Source: Ailurus styani (taxonomy: Eukaryota; Chordata; Mammalia; Carnivora; Ailuridae). From it: a DNA stretch of 64,000 nucleotides. The stretch's first letter is position 1; the number at the start of each line of letters is the position of its first letter. A program made the position numbers and the translations under genes. The DNA lies in contig LNAC01000163.1 of assembly GCA_002007465.1 (NCBI GenBank), forward strand, positions 3,008,345 to 3,072,344, read 5' to 3'. Positions 1-11,099 of the stretch are shown here, piece by piece. The notes beneath the pieces are model-generated. The model was not told the DNA's origin. It saw only the letters and a program-made list of their open reading frames with translations, and searched no databases.

Positions 1-250
1 GCAGTCAATTTCCTCATCATATAATTGCAGTTTGTTTAAAAGAAAAAAAATAAATTTGTAGAGAAAAACAATGAAGAGACAAAAAATCCTGGTGGGACTG
101 AGGTTTCTGGTTCCAAAGTTGCTTATATTCAAGTCTGTTTTGAGATCCATCTCTAGTCCTTTTGTTGTAACACCCAAACCAATACATTTCCTCTTTTGCT
201 TAATCTAATTCAAGCTGTGTTTCTGTTACCCTGCAACCTAAAGAGTTCCA
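1..250 (+). mobile_element. 3' part of an ERVL-MaLR-type LTR (MLT1/MST-like)
   Basis: Positions about 180-250 read like the end of a MaLR LTR: an 'aataCATTTCCTCTTTTGCTTAA'-type polyadenylation-end block followed by 'tgtttctgttaccctgcaac'. The LTR start is not recognisable or lies outside the window. No internal retroviral sequence follows, so this looks like a solo or truncated LTR. Subfamily uncertain. Confidence 0.5.
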
Positions 251-900
251 GCCATTCCACTTTTCTCATCTCTTTATGTAATGTGTTTGATTCATTTTGT
301 TAATATCCTTTTATTAACGTCCTTAAGATATCAGGTGACATGTATAACAGTTTGCTAAGTATGAACTGAGTAGTCAAAGTGAGCAACATCATTAGGAAAT
401 CAGATAGAATAAGTAATATGATTTAAGAATAACTGGAAGAGTAATCTGGAAGGGCTGATTCACATCTAAGTTTGGTCAAGATTTGTTCTCTAGAAAATGG
501 GAGACAAATACCTTGTCCAGAAAACTATGCAAAGATCTAGAAAAAAACCTAGAAAACCTAGGAAAAAAACCCTGGAAAATAAAAAGTATAAGCACTGATT
601 TAGAGTGGGGGGGAGTGGTATATCATTTTACAGAAATGTGTACAAAGACCAAGGAGTTTAACATTTATCTAGGAGTTTGGTACTTGTATGTACCTACTGT
701 ATATACAGGCTCAATATGAGGAGGAGGAGGTTTTAATTTGTTTGTTTTAAAAAGAATTTGGTAAAAAATTAGGTTTTAGTTTTTTAAAGGGAAATTAAAG
801 TTTTTATACTAATATGATGACCAAGAATGTGACTTGGGGCAGCACGGTTTATGTATCTACTTTATGGGATTAGAAGAGTTCATTTAACTTGGATTTTACA
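251..900. other. Unassigned AT-rich stretch
   Basis: No repeat family, exon or RNA gene recognised. The 78-codon open frame at 483-719 is low-complexity in origin (runs of 'aaaacctagaaaacctagg') and has no splice or promoter context. Confidence 0.4.
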
Positions 901-904
901 AAAG

Positions 905-1815
905 ACAGAATAATAATAGAAATAAAAACAACCTAATAAAAACGAACAAAATATTTGAACAGATACTTCACAAAGGAAAAAGTACAAGTGACCAATAAAT
1001 TATAAAGACATGAAAATGTGCTCAACATCATTAGTCATCAGGGAAATGTAATTTAAAACCACAATGAGCTAACGTTTAATATCCACTAGAATGGGTAATG
1101 TTTAAAAGTCTGTTATCACCAAATTTTGGAGAGGATGTGGAACAACCAGAACACTTATTTATTGTTGGTAGGTGGGTGTATAAAATGGTTTCACTGCTTT
1201 GGAAAACAGTCTGAAAATTTCTTAAATAGCTAAGCATACAATTTCCTTATGACCCAGCAATTCTACTTTTGGGTATTTACCTAAGAAAAATAAAAAATAT
1301 CACCACAAAAACACTTGTACAAGAATAATGTACAGCACTGAAAAAAGCTGGAAGCAACCAAAGAGTCCATCCATAAGAGAATGGATAAAGATACTATGGT
1401 ATATTAAAAAATGAATATTACTAGGCAGTAAAAATGACAAACTACTCATATACACAGTGACATTAAAAAAACCCACTAAAACCCCCCAAACACCAAAAAA
1501 AGCTATAATAAGTGAGAGAAATGTACAAAAGAGCAAATATTTTGTGATTTCATTTATAAGAAGTTCCAAAATAAGCAAAGCTAATTTATACTGAAAAAAA
1601 ATCAGAGCTGTGTTTGCCTCTAAGGGAGTCTGGGCTGGGATTGACAGGGAAAGAACAAAGGAAACTCCCCGGGTTAATAGAAATATTCTATAATTTGATA
1701 GGGGTTGGGATTCACAGGTACACATTTGTCAGATTCATCAACTATCACAATATTTTTGCATTTCATGCTACATAAATTTTATCTCAAAAGCACTAAACAA
1801 ATATTAAGATCTAGT
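905..1815 (+). mobile_element. Old L1 (L1M) 3' end
   Basis: Positions 1010-1440 carry the decayed C-terminal ORF2 and 3' UTR landmarks of L1 in sense: 'gagaggatgtgg', 'gacccagcaattctac', 'gggtatttacc', 'gaatggataaag', 'actatggtatatt'. The remainder to about 1815 is 3' UTR ending in an A-rich tract. No intact frame survives. An older, more diverged copy than the L1 that follows. Confidence 0.8.
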
Positions 1816-2284
1816 TAATGATGTGTATGCCAAAGTATTTTGGGGGAAGTGTTCTGATATTGCAAGTTACTTTGAAATGCATTAAAAAAATAAGATAGAG
1901 GGGGTTTAGGAAGATGGTAGCAGAATAGAAGGACCCTACTCTCACCTTGTCCCACAAATACAACTAGATGACTATCAAATCATCCTAAAAACCCCAGAAG
2001 TTGACCTGAAAACTGGCAGAACAAACTCCGCAACAAAAGGTAGAGAAGAGGCCACATTGAAGAAAGTAGGAAGTGTGGAGATGCAGTTTGGGAGAGAAAT
2101 AGATCATGGCTGCTGCAGAAGGGAGCCATGGTCATGGAGAGGGGTAAGAGACAGACTAATGCATAGGGAAGTGCACAGGGAAAATGATTGCCCATAGCAA
2201 TTGCTTGGAAGGTGAGACATGCCAAATTTTGTGACTTCTGGCAACCAGCTGGGCTTAATCCTGGAGGTAAGGAATAATATAGCA

Positions 2285-3072
2285 GAGAAAAAGGGAAAAA
2301 TAAACAAGATGAGAAACATGCTTGATGGAATGAACAGCAGAATGGAAGAAGCAGAGGAAAAAATGAGCGACCTAGAAGACAGAGTAATGGAAAGTAATCA
2401 AGCTGAACAAAAGATAGGAAAAAAAGAAAAATTCAAAACTAGAATAGACTTAGGGAACTCAGTGACTCCACCAAATGTAGTAACATTTGTATTATAGGAG
2501 TCCCAGAAGAAGAGAGAGAAAATGGGGCAGAAAATCTTTTTGAAGAAATAGTAGCTGAGAACTTCCCCAGTCTGGGGAAGGAAACAAGAATCCACATCTG
2601 GGAGGCACAGAAACTCCCATTGGAGTTGATAAGAGCAGATCCTCACCAAGACATATTCTAATTAAATTGGCAAAATATAGTGATAAAAAAATTTTTAGAG
2701 GCACTTAGATGGCTCAGTTGGTTAGGCATCCAACTCTTGACCTCAGCTCAGGTTTTGATCTCAGGGTCATGAGTTCAAGCCCCATCTTGGGCTCCACACT
2801 AGGCATAGAGCCAATCTAAACAAAAAAAAATTTTTTTTAAAGCACCAAGACAAAAGAAAATAGTAACTTACAAGGGAAAGCCTATAAGGCTAGCAGGAGA
2901 TTTTCCAGAAGAAACTTTCCAAGCCAGAAGACAGTGGAATGATATATGCAAAGCACTGAAAGGGAAAAATGTGCCGCCAAGAATACTCTATCCAGCAAGG
3001 CTATCGTTCAGAATAGAAGGAGAGATGAAGTTTCCCAGACAAATAAAAACTTTAGGAATTCATGATGAGTAA
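2285..3072 (+). pseudogene. L1 ORF1 remnant (RNA-binding coiled-coil protein)
   Basis: In known L1s ORF1 makes the trimeric RNA-binding protein of the L1 particle. Here the frame at 2280-2440 gives a heptad-like coiled-coil segment (MEEAEEKMSDLEDRVMES). A second piece at about 2500-2660 resembles the RRM region (EEERENGAENLFEEIVAENF). After the SINE at 2696-2840 a third piece (2860-3060) gives the C-terminal domain (GKPIRLAGDFPEETFQARRQ...ILYPARLSFRIEGE). The frame is broken by stops and by the SINE. Identification is from domain order inside an L1. Confidence 0.75.
2696..2840 (+). mobile_element. Carnivore SINE, older short form, inside L1 ORF1
   Basis: Head 'gcacttagatggctcagttggttaggc' and 'tcatgagttcaagccccat' mark the tRNA-derived part. 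It ends early in an A-rich then T-rich stretch without the CT-rich segment. Its head matches the older tRNA-like form rather than the young 'gcctctgccttcgg' type. Inserted in the same orientation as the host L1. Confidence 0.85.
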
Positions 3073-3499
3073 ACTAGCCCTGTAAAAAATATTAAAGGGG
3101 ACTCTTTGAGTGGAAAGGAAAGAAAAAAATGACAGTATGAAGATAGGAAACACAACAGCAGTAGAAATAGATATTTCTGTAAAAGATCAGTCAAGGAACC
3201 CGAAAAATAAAAGGATGTAAAATGTAACAACATATACTTAAATGTGGGGAGGAGAGGAGTAAAGAATGGATCCAACCTTAAATGACCACCAACTTAATGT
3301 AAACTACTATATGTAAAAGATCTTATATACGAACCTAATGGTAACCACATATCAAAATCCACTAATAAATATGCAGAGAATAAAAAGAAATCCAAATACA
3401 TCACTAAAGAAAATCAGCAAACCATGAAAGACAGGAAAGGATCAGAGAAAATCTACCAAAATAACTACAAAATAATGAAATGACAATAAATACATATTA

Positions 3500-4240
3500 C
3501 CAGTAATTAGTTTGAAGGTAAATGGACTAAAAACTCCAATCAAAAGACACAGGATGACAGAGTGGAGAAAAAATTTTCTTACCCATCTATATGCTGCCTA
3601 TAAGAGACTCAGTTTAGACCTAAAGGCATCTGTAGATTGGAAATGAGGAGATGGAGAAACATTTATCATGCAAATGGTTGTCAAAAGAAAGCTGGAGTGG
3701 CAATACTTAGCAATACTTATATTGAACAAAGTAGACTTTAAAACAGATACTGCAACAAGAAACAAAGAAGGACACTATGATTATAAAGGGGACAATCCAA
3801 CAAAAAGATATAATGATTGTAAATATTTATGCATCCAAAATGGGAACACCCAAAATACATAAAACAGTTGATAATAAGCATGAAGGAACTAATCAATAGT
3901 AATACAATAATAGTAGGGGACTTTAACATCCTATTTACATCAATGCACAGATCATCAAAACAGAAAATCAGCAAGGAAATAGTGGCTTTGAATGACACAC
4001 TGGACCAGATGAATTTAACAGATATATTCAGAACATTCCATCCTAAAATAGCAGACTACATATTCTTTTCAAGTGCACATGGAACGTTCTTTAGACTAGA
4101 TCACATATTAGCCCACAAAACAAGCCTGAACAGATTCAAGAAGACTGAATTTATACCATGCATGTTTTCTGATGACAACATTGTGAAAGTAGATGTTAAC
4201 CACAAGCAAATTTTGGAAAGACCACAAATACATGAAGGTT
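3500..4240 (+). pseudogene. L1 ORF2 endonuclease-domain remnant
   Basis: The APE-like endonuclease of L1 ORF2 nicks target DNA. The frame at 3829-4242 (137 codons) is the largest surviving block and shows family landmarks: a 'TIIVGDFN' motif followed by 'YIFFSSAHGTFFRLDHIL', which match the catalytic GDFN and the SxxDHI motifs. Upstream pieces (3600-3830) are in other frames. Dead copy with frameshifts. Confidence 0.8.
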
Positions 4241-4545
4241 AAGTAACATGCTATTAAACAATGAATGAGTCAGCCAGTAAATAAATGAAGAAATAAAAAA
4301 GTACATGGAAAGAAATGAAAATGAAAACACAATGGTCTAAAACCTTTGGGATGCAGCTAAAATGGTTGTAAGAGGGAAATTTTAGCAATATAGGCCTGCC
4401 TGCCTCAAGAAGCAAGAAAAATACCAAATAAACAAAATAACCTTACACCTAAAGGAGATAGAAAATGAACAATAAACAAAGCCTAAAACCAGCAAAAGGA
4501 AGGAAATAATAAATATTAAAGCAGAAATAATTGATGTAGAAACTA

Positions 4546-4578
4546 AAACAACAACAACAACAACAACAACAACAAAAA
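4546..4578 (+). repeat. (CAA)n microsatellite inside L1 ORF2
   Basis: About ten perfect or near-perfect CAA units in the A-rich sense strand of the L1. Confidence 0.9.
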
Positions 4579-4927
4579 CCAATAGAAAAGATGAATGAAG
4601 CCAGGAGCTTCATTTTTGAGGGGGAAAAATGAAATTGATACACCTCTAGCCAGACTTATCAAAAAGAAAAGTACTTAAATAAATAAAATTGCAAAACAAG
4701 AGGGGGAGAAGTAAAACCAATACCATAGAAATGCAAATAATTATAAGGGAATATTATGAAAAACTACATTGGACAATGTAGAAAAAATGGATAAATTCCT
4801 AGAAACATAGAAATTACCAAAACTGAAAGAGGAAGAAATAGAAAACTTGAACACACTGATAACTAGCAAAGAAATTGAATCAGTTGGGGCTTGTGGGTGG
4901 CTTAGTCAGTTAAGTGTCTGCCTTTGG

Positions 4928-5074
4928 GGGTGCCTGGGTGGCTCAGTGGGTTAAAGCCTCTGCCTTCGGCTCAGGTCATGATCTCAGGGTGCTGGGATCA
5001 AGTCCTGCATCGGGCTGTCTGCTCGGCAGGGAGCCTGCTTCCTCCTCTCTCTGCTTGCCTTTCTGCCTATTTGT

Positions 5075-5120
<46 letters not shown>

Positions 5121-5149
5121 AAATAAATAAATAAAATCTTAAAAAAAAA
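4928..5149 (+). mobile_element. Young carnivore SINE nested in another SINE
   Basis: Complete element: head 'ggtgcctgggtggctcagtg', young body 'gcctctgccttcggctcagg', a (TC)n tract at 5077-5117, tail 'caaataaataaataaaatctt' plus A run. Flanked by a 13-bp perfect target duplication 'tgtctgcctttgg' at 4915-4927 and 5150-5162, both inside the older SINE. This fixes the relative age. Confidence 0.97.
5077..5117 (+). repeat. (TC)n tract of the nested SINE
   Basis: About 20 uninterrupted TC units, an expansion of the normal CT-rich SINE segment; likely length-polymorphic. Confidence 0.95.
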
Positions 5150-5299
5150 TGTCTGCCTTTGGCTCTGGTTGAGATCCTGAGGTCCTGGGATTGAGCCCCA
5201 TGACAAGATCCCTACTCAACAGGGAGCTTGCTTCTCCCTCTCCATCTGCTGCTCACCCTCCTTGTGCTCTCTCTTGCTCTCTCTCAAATAAATAAGTAA

Positions 5300-6095
5300 A
5301 ATATTAAAAAAGGAAGAAATTGAATCAGTAATCAGAAAACTCCCAACAAATAAAAGTCTAGGATAGGATGCCTTCATGGTGAATTCTACCAAACACTTAA
5401 AGAGTTAATACATATTCTTCTCAAACTATTCCAAAATATAGGAAAAAGAAGAAAACTTCCAAATTCATCTTATGAGGCTAGCATTACCCTAATACCAAAA
5501 TGAGACAGACACCATTAAGGGGCATATGGGTGTCTCAGTTGCTTAAGTGTCTGCCTTTAGCTCAGGTCATGATTCCAGGGTCCTTGCATTGAGCTCTGCA
5601 TTGGGCTCCCTGCTTGATGTGGAGCCTGCTTTTCCCTCTCCCTCTGCTGCTCCCCCTGCTCATGCTTGTCTTCTCTCTCTCTCCCTGTCAAATAAATAAA
5701 TAAAATCTTAAAAAAAAAGACACCACTAAAAAAGAACTACACTCTAATTTCCCTGATGAACACTGATGCAAAAATTCTCAACAAAATATTTACAAATCTA
5801 ATCCAACAATACATTTAAAAAAATAATTCACTATTATTCAGTGGGATTTATTCCTAGGTTGTAAGGGTGATTCAATATTCACAAATCAATCAACATAACA
5901 CATCACACCAATAAGAGAAAGGACAAGAACCATATGATTATTTCAATAGATGCAGAAAAAACATTTGACAAAGTACAACACCCATTCATGATAAAAACAC
6001 TCAAAAAAGTAGATTTTGAGGGAATATACCTCAGCATAATAAAGGACAATTATGAAAAATCCATAGCTAACATCATCCTTAATGGGGAAAACCAT
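5300..6095 (+). pseudogene. L1 ORF2 reverse-transcriptase-domain remnant
   Basis: Decayed RT coding in the sense strand: 'gatgccttcatggtgaattctacc' (fingers), 'acttccaaattcatcttatgaggc', 'attaccctaataccaaaa', then after the SINE 'taatttccctgatgaacactgatgcaaaaattctc' and 'agaaaggacaagaaccatatgatta' near the catalytic region. Ends at the internal deletion near 6095. No catalytic frame remains. Confidence 0.75.
5519..5717 (+). mobile_element. Carnivore SINE in L1 ORF2
   Basis: Older-type head ('gtgtctcagttgcttaagtgtctgcc'), CT-rich segment and 'caaataaataaataaaatctt' tail. Near-identical target duplication 'agacaccattaa'/'agacaccactaa' at 5507-5518 and 5718-5729. Same orientation as the host L1. 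Confidence 0.95.
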
Positions 6096-6464
6096 TAGGG
6101 AATGCAAATCAAAACTAAAATGAGATATCGCCTTACACCTGTCAGAATGGCTAAAACCAGTAGTGCAAGGAACAATAGGTGTTGGTGAGGATGTGGAGAA
6201 AAAGGAACCCTCGTGCACTGTTGGTAGAAATGCAAACTGGTGAAACCACTGTAGAAAACAGTAAAGAGGTTCCTCAAAAATTTAAAAATAGAACTACCCT
6301 ATGATCCATCAATCACACTACTGGGTATTTACCCAAAGAATACAAGAACACTAATTCAAAGGGATACATGCCCCTCGATATTCATAGTAGTGTTATTCAC
6401 CATAGCCAAATTATGGAAGCAGCCCAAGTGTGCATCAATTAATGAATGGATAAAGAGGAAGTGG

Positions 6465-6545
6465 CATATATATACATATATATGTATATGGCTATATATA
6501 TGTTTGTGGCTGAATAATATTCCATTGTGTGTATATATATATTAA
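6465..6545. repeat. AT-rich microsatellite in L1 3' region
   Basis: Imperfect (TA)n with TATATG/TACATA variants between 'gtggcatatatatac' and 'tatatatattaataaac', inside the L1 C-terminal/3' UTR part. Confidence 0.8.
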
Positions 6546-6949
6546 TAAACTATAAAAAGGAATAAAATCTTGCCATTTGCAATAACATGGATAGAGCTAG
6601 AGAGTATAATGTTAAGTGAAATACATAAGTCAGAGAAAGACAAATACCATAAAATTTCACTCAAATATGGAATTTAAGAAACAAAATAAATGAGCAAAGG
6701 GAGAAAAAAGAGAGGGAGACAAATCAAGAAACAGACTCAGCTATAGAAAACAAAGTGATGGTTGCAGAGGGGAGGTGGGTAGGAGAATGGGTTAAATAGG
6801 TGATGGGGATTAAGGAGTGCACTTGTGATGAGCACTGGGTGATGTATGGATTGTTGAATCACTGTATTTTATACCTGAAACTAATAGAACACTGTCTGTT
6901 AACTGGAATTAACATAAAAACTTTAAAACAAAATAAAGAAGATAGATTG

Positions 6950-7330
6950 ATGCATGGGTAGATGGATGCAAAGATGGGTATATATATGATAAAGCAAACA
7001 TGGCAAAATTTTAATTATAAAATCTAGTTAGGTATGTGTATGGATGTTCAATGCAGAGTTTTTTTCAATTTTTCTCTATGGTTGAAAGTTTCCATGCTAA
7101 GATATTGGAAAAAATAAATAGCAAAATGGAAAAAAAAGGACATCAAATATATTAATGAGAACTTATTATATATTACTAAGTGGATTGTATACAGCTCATT
7201 AAACAACCAGCTTAAACATAAATGTGTTACCACCACATAATAAATTACAATTAATATATAGGCACACTTTATTTAGGGCTGCCTCAAACAGTGCTGATTT
7301 GAAATAGTGATGATTATCTCAGAAATATAT
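6950..7330. other. Unassigned AT-rich stretch
   Basis: Begins with a degenerate 'gatggatgcaaagatggg' tandem (6955-6985). Otherwise no family or gene recognised. Confidence 0.4.
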
Positions 7331-7546
7331 TTTTTAAAGATTTATTTATTCATTTGAGAGGTAGAGAGATAGAGAGCATGGGGTGAGGGTGGGGAGGGGC
7401 AAAGGGAGAGGGAGAGAAAGAATCTCAAGCAGAGTCCCTGCTGAGCAAAGAGTGGGATGCGTGGCTCCATCTCAGGATCCTGAGATCATTATCTGATGGG
7501 AAACCAGAGTCTGGTGTTTCACCAGCTGTTCCTCCCAGGCACCCCC
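7331..7546 (-). mobile_element. Carnivore SINE, antisense
   Basis: Antisense order: T-rich tail 'ttaaagatttatttattcatttgag', GA-rich segment, 'cctgagatcat' and 'cccaggcacccc' head. Divergent (middle altered). Approximate flanking duplication 'gaaatatatttt'/'gaggtatatttt'. Confidence 0.9.
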
Positions 7547-7626
7547 TGAGGTATATTTTTATATTAAAATAGTACATATTCATTAATACATATAAATTCA
7601 TTTAGTTTTATAAATTAAATGATACT

Positions 7627-7820
7627 CGGGGTGCCTGGATGGCTCAGTGGATTAAGCCTCTGCCTTCGGCTCAGGTCATGATCTCAGGGTCCTGGGATCG
7701 AGGCCCACATCGGGCTCTCTGCTTGGCAGGGAGCCTGCTTCCTCCTCTCTCTCTGCCTGCCTCTCAGCCTACTTGTAATCTCTCTCTCTCTGTCAAATAA
7801 ATAAATAAAATCTTAAAAAA
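7627..7820 (+). mobile_element. Young carnivore SINE
   Basis: Complete young-type SINE from 'ggggtgcctggatggctcag' to 'caaataaataaataaaatctt'. Target duplication 'aaattaaatgat'/'aatttaaatgat' at about 7612-7623 and 7821-7832. Confidence 0.96.
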
Positions 7821-7832
7821 AATTTAAATGAT

Positions 7833-8999
7833 CCTCTAACAAATGTGTTTTTAATACTGAAGCATGTGCTGTCCATGGTTTGTTTACTCTCAGATCCATT
7901 TCTTGTCCTTCTCCTGATTTACTCTGTGTCACAATGGGGCTGTTCTGGCAGGATCTTTTCTCAGGCTCTTCTGTCAGCTGGGTTACAGATAGGTTAGGCA
8001 TGGGAGGCACACACAGGACAGAGAAGAGCAAGAAAAATGGAGATCCCAGGGGGTTTCTCCTCTTCTGTGCCATGGTTGGCATCTTTAGCAGTAGCTGTGT
8101 CGTCTCCGTGACTCTTGTTCTCATCAGACATGCCTGCCATGGTCCTGCTTTCCCCAATGATCCTAAATTCTGAATACCCATATCACTACTCCCTTCTTTT
8201 GTTCCTCCAGCCTAGGGCTGGTAGTGGCTTCTTGCTGGGAAGCTCTTGAGTTGCTTCACGGTGCTCTTTGACTTAGGGGTTCTACTGCTATTTGTATAAC
8301 CAATTCTCTGCATTGAGTTCTTTCTCCTTTAATACTTAGAATAGTCCTGTTTTCCTGATTGATCTCTGCCTGAAATATGTAATCTTCATAAGAGGGATCA
8401 TGGAAGGAATGTTTTTAGTTTTTTAAACTGAGGTTAGCCACTTCCTGAAAGAAGGTAACAAAGAATGAGAAACTAAAGTTTGCCTGGGAATTGTGGACAT
8501 GTGGCAGGGGGAAGAGTCTGAGCTTTTCTGGCCCTGAAATGAACAGAGTCAGGGCAGAGTCATCTAGAACACAGAGTTCAATGGAAACAAAGAAGTATAT
8601 ACACAGTATATGCATAGTATATACAAAGTATATACATACATTTATTATAGCTCTGAACACTATGGTAATACAGTTCTTTTAACTTGGATGGAGTGCAACG
8701 TACTGAGATCCACCAAAGGTTCACAGCTAGAACCTGTGAATGGGACTCCCCACCCTGTTTGCTTGTTCTTTCTACTGTGTTCTCACTCTTTCCAATGTTG
8801 TTTCCACAGTCTCATTCTGATAAGTAGATTTGATGCACAGGAACTGATACAGCTGTGGAAGTGGAAGTGTCAGTATTATGTTGGATGTGTAAGATGGTCC
8901 TTTTCTGTAGTGGTTGATCTGATCAAGGAAATAGATGGTATAAAGGAGCAGTCCAGTAGGACTTGCTGGAAATTCTCTCAAAATAGAGGTTGTGAAGAG
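7833..8999. other. Unique stretch without recognised gene
   Basis: Overlapping open frames of about 100 codons on both strands (7880-8173 +, 7813-8181 -) and a 159-codon frame (8610-9089 +) have no splice signals, start context or family resemblance. The last runs into a MIR. Nothing supportable apart from the short repeat at 8593-8641. Confidence 0.4.
8593..8641. repeat. Short tandem of 'agtatatac(a)'-type units
   Basis: Four imperfect units of about 11-12 bases: 'aagtatatacac', 'agtatatgcat', 'agtatatacaa', 'agtatatacat'. Confidence 0.8.
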
Positions 9000-9215
9000 G
9001 ACAGGTTCTGTAGCCAGACTTCCTGGTGTGGTGTGTCCTTAAGTAAGTTAAGTAACCTTTCTGCCTCACTTTCTTCACCCATAAAATGAGGGTAATCACA
9101 GTACCTACTTCACAGGGTTATCGTGAAAATAGAATGACTTTAGTCCATGTAAAGTCCTTAGCACTGCACGGGACACTCCGTGAATGTAACCATCACCATT
9201 ATTATGAAGGGCATC
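9000..9215 (+). mobile_element. MIR SINE
   Basis: Core order of MIR in sense: 'ggttctgtagccagacttcctgg', 'taagttaagtaacctttctgcctcac', 'ttcacccataaaatgaggg', 'cacagggttatcgtg', 'gtccttagcactg'. Ancient and diverged but in the right order. Confidence 0.85.
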
Positions 9216-9629
9216 AGAAGCATCAGTGCAGCCTAGGAGGAAGTAATAAGCAGATGTCTGTAACGGGAGTGGTAGGAGATTATGGCCACAGGCATGTCAT
9301 AACTGCAGGCACTTTGAAGACAGCGAAGCCATAACTGCCAGTCTATGATGTAGGAGATGTGCCTCCCTTCCCGGGACCCCTGTGGTAATGTCCCTCTTCA
9401 GTGCTGGTACAGTTCATGCTCCCTTTTCCAGGAATGCATTCTGCTTGAGAAACAGTTCACTTGGAGGTGTAGTTATTCCTTATTAGATTTTGTTGTTTAT
9501 TTGTTTTTCCTTTGTTCCCCTTATTAGATTTTGGAGACCCCCTTAGGTAGGAGGGCAGTCCTAATCTAGTGCTTGATCCCTTTCTCAGATTATAATTCTG
9601 TAGTAAATACTATCTTTTTTTTTTTTTTT
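9216..9629. other. Unassigned stretch with a short direct repeat
   Basis: No gene seen. It contains two copies of 'ccttattagattttg' (9479-9493 and 9521-9535) around a 27-base T-rich segment, and a poly(T) run near 9617-9629. Confidence 0.5.
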
Positions 9630-10218
9630 AAACTGTGGTCACCCACATTCAAATTCACTTCCCCTGTTTTTGGAATCTTGTTTGAGACTTGGGGAGAAGC
9701 AGGGTCCACCCCATAGTTGAAGGCAAAAAGTCAGTGTTTGTTTTCTTCCTTATAGCTTGAGTTTAGGCTGGCTAGCTTCAGTTATTAGAGTCTCCTGCTG
9801 AAGGATTGGAAAGCGGTGAGCTACCTAAAGAAGCAGGGTCAGTTTAGAATTTCTTGCGGTGGTGGGTGGTGCCTGTGGCATCCACCATCCAGGGGTGGTT
9901 GTGTCACAGTTTTAGCGAGTTCCCTAAGCTGCAGGTGGGGGCAGTCCAGCTGTGCCAGCCAACGTTCGGTGGTGATGGCTTAGCACCTAACCGGGCTCCT
10001 CCCGGCATATGGCTTTGGCAGTGGTTCTAGCTACCTATATTTTCCTGGCTTCTGCTGACACTTTGAGCCTAGTTCTGCAGTCTCTGTGTTGATTCTATGA
10101 ATTGTCCAATAGCTTTCAATCAATTCATTTTTTCTTAGTAATTAGCCAGGGTTGGCTTTACTGTTTGCAACCTGAAACTCTGCCTAAAGCACTGATTTTT
10201 TTGTGACCCACTGATCCA
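9630..10218 (+). mobile_element. MLT2-like (ERVL) LTR
   Basis: Starts near 'actgtggtcacccacattcaaattcac' and ends 'ttcaatcaattcattttttc ... gccagggttggctttactgtttgcaacc ... ctgatccag', which is the order of ERVL/MLT2 LTRs. The segment with 'tggcttctgctgacactttgagcc' supports it. No adjacent internal ERV sequence, so a solo LTR. Confidence 0.65.
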
Positions 10219-10219
10219 G

Positions 10220-10236
10220 TTCTTCTTCTTCTTCTT

Positions 10237-10288
<52 letters not shown>

Positions 10289-10289
10289 A
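10220..10289 (+). repeat. Compound microsatellite (TTC)6(TAC)17
   Basis: Six TTC units run into about 17 TAC units without interruption. Adjoins the end of the LTR at 'ctgatccag'. Confidence 0.97.
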
Positions 10290-10650
10290 GTTGCCTCTTT
10301 ATGTCAGAGCCAATGTATCCATTGTACAAAAGTCTAACCTTTATCTCTCACAGTCCTTTAAGCCTCAATTTTTAAAGCACAGGTTTTGTGTACCCAGAAA
10401 CAGGAAGTTGCTGTATTACTACAATATGCATTATTTCTAGCCAGCTCATTTCAATTTACCGAACGCCTAATGGACGTTGTATAAGGCAATGAATGGTCAG
10501 GATTTGGAGACACAAAGTCAAGGAAGACACAGTTCCTCCTGCTCATATTTGGAATTAGAGCTTTTTAATTTGTTATATCATGGTGTGATTCAGACAAACC
10601 AGTTCAGCCACACCCAGTGGGGAAAATGAATGGGTAGGATTAAGGATGGG
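10290..10650. other. Unassigned unique stretch
   Basis: No repeat family, exon or RNA gene recognised between the microsatellite and the MIR. Confidence 0.4.
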
Positions 10651-10682
10651 GAAGGCAATATAACATGGTGGTTAAAAATATT
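10651..10682 (+). mobile_element. MIR 5' fragment (left half of a split MIR)
   Basis: 'gcaatataacatggtggttaaaaatat' matches the MIR start. The rest of this MIR resumes at 16320 on the far side of a 5.6-kb L1. 'ggttaaaaatatt' here and 'ggataaaatctt' at 16320-16331 are the decayed target duplication. Confidence 0.75.
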
Positions 10683-11099
10683 TCCAATTAATTAATTAAT
10701 TTTTAATTCCAGTATAATGAATACACAGTGTTATATTAGTTTCAGGTGTACAGTTCAACAACTCTATACATTACTCAGTGCTCAGGACCATAAGTGTACT
10801 CTTAATCCCCTTCACATATTTCACCTATCCCCCTATCTACCTTTCCCCAGGTAACCATCAGTTTCTTCTCTATATTTAGGAGTCTGGGTTTTTTGTGTTT
10901 TTTTTTTTGTTTGTTTTCTTTTATCTCTGTTCATTTGTTTTGTTTCTTAAATTCCACATATGAGTGAAATCAGATGGTATTTGTCTTTCTCTGACTGAAT
11001 TATTTCATTTAGCATTATGCCATCTAGATCCATTCATGTTGTTGCAATTGGCAAGATTTAGTTCTTTTTCATGACTGAGTAATATAAGTATATATATCA

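Larger units (their letters stand above)
4884..5313 (+). mobile_element. Carnivore SINE (outer host of a nested SINE)
   Basis: Split in two by a younger SINE at 4928-5149: head 4884-4927 ('gggcttgtgggtggcttagtc') and body/tail 5150-5313 ending in 'caaataaataagtaaaat'. A 15-bp perfect target duplication 'aagaaattgaatcag' flanks it at 4869-4883 and 5314-5328, interrupting the L1 ORF2 sequence. Confidence 0.95.
1899..6938 (+). mobile_element. Near-complete but decayed carnivore L1, sense strand
   Basis: A 5' UTR-like start ('ggaagatggtagcagaatagaagg', 1909 on), ORF1 remnant, ORF2 endonuclease and reverse-transcriptase remnants, and a 3' UTR ending in A-rich DNA near 6938. A possible short target duplication 'aagatag' lies at 1892-1898 and 6939-6945. 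SINEs interrupt it at 2696-2840, 4884-5313 (itself nested) and 5519-5717. ORF2 jumps at about 6095 from the reverse-transcriptase 'catccttaatgggg' block directly to the C-terminal 'aaaactaaaatgagatatc' block, so several hundred bases are missing. Many stops and frameshifts: not mobile. Confidence 0.9.

Noticed and set aside
3829..4242. 137-codon frame with nuclease-like motifs, at first sight a gene
   Set aside because: It is the L1 ORF2 endonuclease block of a dead element.
4914..5206. SINE-derived frames and tRNA-like head as a possible tRNA gene
   Set aside because: The head is the tRNA-derived part of a carnivore SINE; the anticodon arm and acceptor stem do not form a functional tRNA, and the tail and target duplications show retrotransposition.
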